This document shows, in pieces, positions 5,721-8,294 of a stretch of DNA of 8,294 nt. Position numbers and translations under genes: made by a program. The notes under the pieces are model-generated. The model was not told the DNA's origin. It saw only the letters and a list, made by a program, of their open reading frames with translations, and did not search any database. The stretch is taken from assembly GCA_040376605.1 (NCBI GenBank), contig JBEIQI010000132.1, positions 1 through 8,294 on the forward strand, read 5' to 3'. The DNA is from JANWKQ01 sp040376605. Its GTDB lineage: Bacteria; Bacteroidota; Bacteroidia; CAIKAF01. Every line of letters starts with the position of its first letter. Within the stretch, counting starts at the first letter, position 1.

Positions 5721-7679
5721 ATGTCAGCATTTCGATCTTTTAACTTAGTTATATTTTTAACCACCACCTTTTTGCTAAGTTGCACTGCCGTTGCCCAAAC
5801 CAAATATTCATCAAACAATAAAAAGGCTATTAAATGTTTTGAGGCTGGCTTGAAGTGTTATAACGAGTTTGATGATAAATGTGCCATTAAAAATTTTGAT
5901 TGTGCCATCAAATCTGATCCAAAATTTGGCGAGCCATACCTAGCCAAAGCTTATTTGTATAAAGAAAAAAAGGAATATGACAATGCCATAGAAAATCTAT
6001 TAAAGGTGTTGGAAATTGATTCTAAAGAATTCTCTGAAGGTTTTATAGCCTTAGGTGACATTTATCATGAGCAGTTTAAGTTTGGATTGGCCGGAAAAGC
6101 TTATTTAGATTATATAGCTAATACAAAAAAGATAAAAGAAGAAAGAAAACTTATTTATGAGAAAAAGGCCTATGCAAATTTTATTGCGGACTCTATTGTA
6201 ACTCATCCAGTGCCATTTGAACCAAAGAACATGGGGCCTAATATTAATAGTGCCAATAGCGAATATCATCCATCTTTAACCGCTGATGGTTCATTTCTTA
6301 TATATACGGTTTTGGAGCCTGGATCTAGTCAATCCTGCGCTACCTTAAATGGGAAAATGGAGGATTTTTATGAATCTACCTTTGCGAATAATGAGTGGAA
6401 ATTAAGAAAGAATAGCGGCAAACCCCTTAATTCCGACTGTAATGAAGGGGCTGCAAATTTATCGCCTGATGGAAGATATTTGTTTTTTGCTGCCACCACC
6501 AAAGTAAGTATGTCTGATAATTCAATGGACATTTATTATTCGGAAAAGATGGGAAATAACTGGACAATTCCAAAAGCCCTTCCGGATAATGTAAATTCTA
6601 CGGCCTTCGAATCTCAACCATCTTTTTCTAGCGATGGAAAAACACTTTATTTTACCAGTTCAAGAGGCGGTGGTTATGGTGGAAATGATATATGGAAAAC
6701 GACCTTAAAGGAAGATGGTTCGTGGACTAATCCTGTAAACTTAGGTCCGGAAATTAATAGCAACGGCAACGAAATTTCGCCGTTTATACATCCAGACAAT
6801 GAAACTTTCTATTTTGCTTCGGATGGTAGATTTGGGGTAGGCGGTTACGACTTTTATTTCAGCAGAACGGATGCTAATAGTAATTTTACTTCTCCTCAAA
6901 ATATTGGCTATCCTATCAATACTCCTTATGACGAAAGAAGTTTGCTCATTAGTGCTGATGGGACCAAGGGTTATTTTGCCAGTAAAAACCTCGACAATGG
7001 AATGGGGGAGTACGACTTGTATTATTTTGATTTGTATAAAGAAGCTCAACCTGTTTATACTACCTACTTAAAAGGACATATCTATGATGAAAAAACCAAA
7101 GTTCCGTTACAAGCCAATTTCGAATTAATTGATGTGGAAACTGGTAAAACGATTATTACCTCTTTTTCGGATGAGAAAACGGGAGATTTTTTAGTTTCCA
7201 TTCCTGAAAACCGCAGATATGCTCTGAATGTAAATGCCGAAGGATATTTGTTTTATTCTGGATCGTTTGATATGAAGCTTGAAGATAAACGTGAGCCATT
7301 TTTAGTGGATATAGGTTTAAAGAAAATTGAAATTGGAAGTACCATTGTTTTAAAGAACATATTTTTTGATACCGACAAGTACGATTTAAAGCAAGAATCG
7401 ACGGTTGAATTAGAAAAGTTGGTTGCCTTATTAAACAAGAATCCTAAACTCACCATTGAAATTTCTGGTCATACGGATAACCAAGGTTCTAAAACATATA
7501 ATCAAAACTTATCTCAAAACCGGTCCAAATCGGTTTATGATTATCTTGTTAACAAAGGTATCTCAGCCTCCAGATTGACCTATAAAGGATATGGAGATAC
7601 GATGCCCATTTCCGAGAACAATACGGAGGAGGGCAGGGCTTTAAACAGGCGAACTGAATTTAAGGTAACTGGAAAGTAA
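5721..7679 (+). CDS. PorE-like TPR / beta-propeller / CRD / OmpA envelope protein
   Basis: The 652-residue protein has the domain order known for PorE, a periplasmic component that ties the type IX secretion system to peptidoglycan. It has an N-terminal export signal and TPR helices at about 33-135. Five PD40/WD40-like propeller repeats follow near 181-196, 242-258, 297-313, 351-367 and 405-421, each with an (S/A)xDGxxxYFxS-like core. Next come a carboxypeptidase-regulatory-like beta domain at about 447-535 and an OmpA C-terminal domain at about 540-650. In the last, Asp586 (GHTDNQGS) and Arg601 (NLSQNRSKSV) are 15 residues apart, as are the two diaminopimelate-binding residues of E. coli OmpA. 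The leader can be read as a lipoprotein signal (LLS-Cys21) or as a signal peptidase I site after TAVA (before Gln26). It begins two bases after queE. Bacteroidota carry several paralogues of this architecture, so exact PorE orthology is uncertain. Confidence 0.85.
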   Translation: MSAFRSFNLVIFLTTTFLLSCTAVAQTKYSSNNKKAIKCFEAGLKCYNEFDDKCAIKNFDCAIKSDPKFGEPYLAKAYLYKEKKEYDNAIENLLKVLEIDSKEFSEGFIALGDIYHEQFKFGLAGKAYLDYIANTKKIKEERKLIYEKKAYANFIADSIVTHPVPFEPKNMGPNINSANSEYHPSLTADGSFLIYTVLEPGSSQSCATLNGKMEDFYESTFANNEWKLRKNSGKPLNSDCNEGAANLSPDGRYLFFAATTKVSMSDNSMDIYYSEKMGNNWTIPKALPDNVNSTAFESQPSFSSDGKTLYFTSSRGGGYGGNDIWKTTLKEDGSWTNPVNLGPEINSNGNEISPFIHPDNETFYFASDGRFGVGGYDFYFSRTDANSNFTSPQNIGYPINTPYDERSLLISADGTKGYFASKNLDNGMGEYDLYYFDLYKEAQPVYTTYLKGHIYDEKTKVPLQANFELIDVETGKTIITSFSDEKTGDFLVSIPENRRYALNVNAEGYLFYSGSFDMKLEDKREPFLVDIGLKKIEIGSTIVLKNIFFDTDKYDLKQESTVELEKLVALLNKNPKLTIEISGHTDNQGSKTYNQNLSQNRSKSVYDYLVNKGISASRLTYKGYGDTMPISENNTEEGRALNRRTEFKVTGK

Positions 7680-7749
7680 AATTGGCTTTTTCTTATTGGT
7701 TTTCTAACCAAAATCTCTTACATTTATCTACAATCCAAAGGAGTTTTTT
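7680..7749 (+). promoter_or_regulatory. Intergenic region with a small hairpin, possible promoter and Shine-Dalgarno site
   Basis: TTGGTT (7696-7701) can pair with AACCAA (7706-7711), but no T-run follows, so this is a poor terminator. The TTG at 7696-7698, a 20-base spacer and TACATTTA (7719-7726; last base differs from TAnnTTTG) could form a promoter for the gene at 7750. AAAGGAG at 7737-7743 lies six bases before that ATG and is the only good Shine-Dalgarno sequence in the window, which is unusual for this phylum. Confidence 0.4.
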
Positions 7750-8294
7750 ATGAAAAGAGCTATTAGTATAATATCCTCCTTATTCATTTTATCTGGATTA
7801 TCGGCTCAAAGTCGATTTTCCTTTGTAGAGAACAAAGGTCAATGGGATGGGGATTTTCGATATAAAGCGGACATTCCGGGTGGAGTGATGTTTTTGGAAA
7901 ATAATGGAATTACCTATCATATGGTGGATTGGAGTGAATGGCATGATATGCATGGGAAGCCATTAACCCTTGATCATGATCCAATTCTAAAAGGACATGC
8001 CGTAAAAGTTAAGTTTGTTAATAGCAACCAACCAACTGCTATAAAGGCATCAGAACCTCAATCGTATTACAATAATTATTATAGAGGCAATAATCCGCAA
8101 AACTGGGTTCATAAGCTTTATCCGGTGGGGAATGTATTATTACAAAATATCTGGCCTGGAATCGATATTCAATATTATACGGCTGGTGGTAAATTGAAGT
8201 ATGATTTTATTATTAAGGCTGGAGCAGATCATTCAAATATCTCATTAAATTATTCAGGTGCAGATGATATGTATTTAAAGGATGGTGGTTTGAT
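7750..8294 (+). CDS. Large secreted protein, DUF7948-type N-terminus (partial)
   Basis: The window contains the first 181 codons. Residues 1-19 are a signal peptide (MKRAISIISSLFILSGLSA), with a cut before Gln20. Mature sequence begins SRFSFVENKGQWDGDFRYKA and continues with IPGGVMFLENNGITYHM, SYYNNYYRGNNPQNWVHKLY, NIWPGIDIQYYTAGGKLKYDF and a final VKAG-like strand. The FxENKGQW opening, 'gG.mfle.nGi.y' and 'WPGID..yy...g.lKYdf' are the hallmarks of the DUF7948 domain, usually followed in Bacteroidota by SBBP or other beta repeats and a C-terminal type IX secretion sorting or gliding-type domain. Those parts would lie outside the window, so secretion by the type IX route is an inference. ATG 7750 is supported by the signal peptide and by AAAGGAG six bases upstream. 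The PorE-like gene ends 70 bases before it. Confidence 0.8.
   Translation, partial: MKRAISIISSLFILSGLSAQSRFSFVENKGQWDGDFRYKADIPGGVMFLENNGITYHMVDWSEWHDMHGKPLTLDHDPILKGHAVKVKFVNSNQPTAIKASEPQSYYNNYYRGNNPQNWVHKLYPVGNVLLQNIWPGIDIQYYTAGGKLKYDFIIKAGADHSNISLNYSGADDMYLKDGGL

Noticed and set aside
5461..5730. Open frame of 89 codons on the minus strand, with a neighbour at 5304-5498
   Set aside because: Both are antisense to queE, which is certain from its motifs.
6741..7071. Open frames on both strands inside the PorE-like gene (also 7253-7456)
   Set aside because: They fall inside a continuous, clearly homologous propeller/OmpA reading frame and resemble nothing known.
7696..7711. Hairpin TTGGTT-TTCT-AACCAA as a terminator after the PorE-like gene
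   Set aside because: The stem is short and A+T-rich and is followed by AATCTCTTAC without a T-run, so termination here is not supported.

Overview
The window looks like an ordinary chromosomal stretch from an AT-rich member of the Bacteroidota. This rests on the protein families, on promoter boxes of the TAnnTTTG type that this phylum uses, on the near absence of Shine-Dalgarno sequences (one exception, before 7750), and on the PorE-like and DUF7948-like envelope/secretion proteins. All eight visible gene ends use TAA. The only in-frame TAG lies inside a broken gene.

Left part, minus strand (1-2798), read from right to left: rsmD (16S rRNA methyltransferase), coaD (CoA biosynthesis), a thioredoxin-fold lipid/redox-type envelope protein interrupted by an in-frame TAG with its C-terminal 50 codons still intact behind the stop, a rho-independent terminator placed just after the original stop, and the N-terminal part of an exported protein resembling GWxTD-domain proteins that runs off the window. 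rsmD and coaD are separated by 9 bases and form an operon.

Middle (2799-4210): a small two-helix membrane protein on the plus strand, diverging from rsmD and overlapping at its 3' end a convergent Nudix hydrolase of the CoA pyrophosphatase type. A 511-base non-coding gap follows. It contains a G+C-rich 152-base segment that can fold into one long imperfect hairpin, an AT-rich stretch without genes, and a promoter with a dyad-symmetric operator-like sequence.

Right part, plus strand (4211-8294): a tight three-gene run of uridine phosphorylase, queE (queuosine/deazapurine pathway; TAATG overlap with udp) and a 652-residue TPR / beta-propeller / CRD / OmpA protein with the architecture of the type IX secretion component PorE (2 bases after queE). 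After 70 bases begins a large secreted protein of the DUF7948 type, cut by the window end, which could be a cargo of that secretion system.

No CRISPR array, insertion sequence, tRNA or rRNA was seen, and nothing here is clearly a new multi-gene system. The points most worth checking are the hairpin element at 3751-3902, the TAG-split thioredoxin-fold gene, and the repeated arrangement in which a TAnnTTTG-like box lies exactly four bases before a start codon, which predicts leaderless transcripts.
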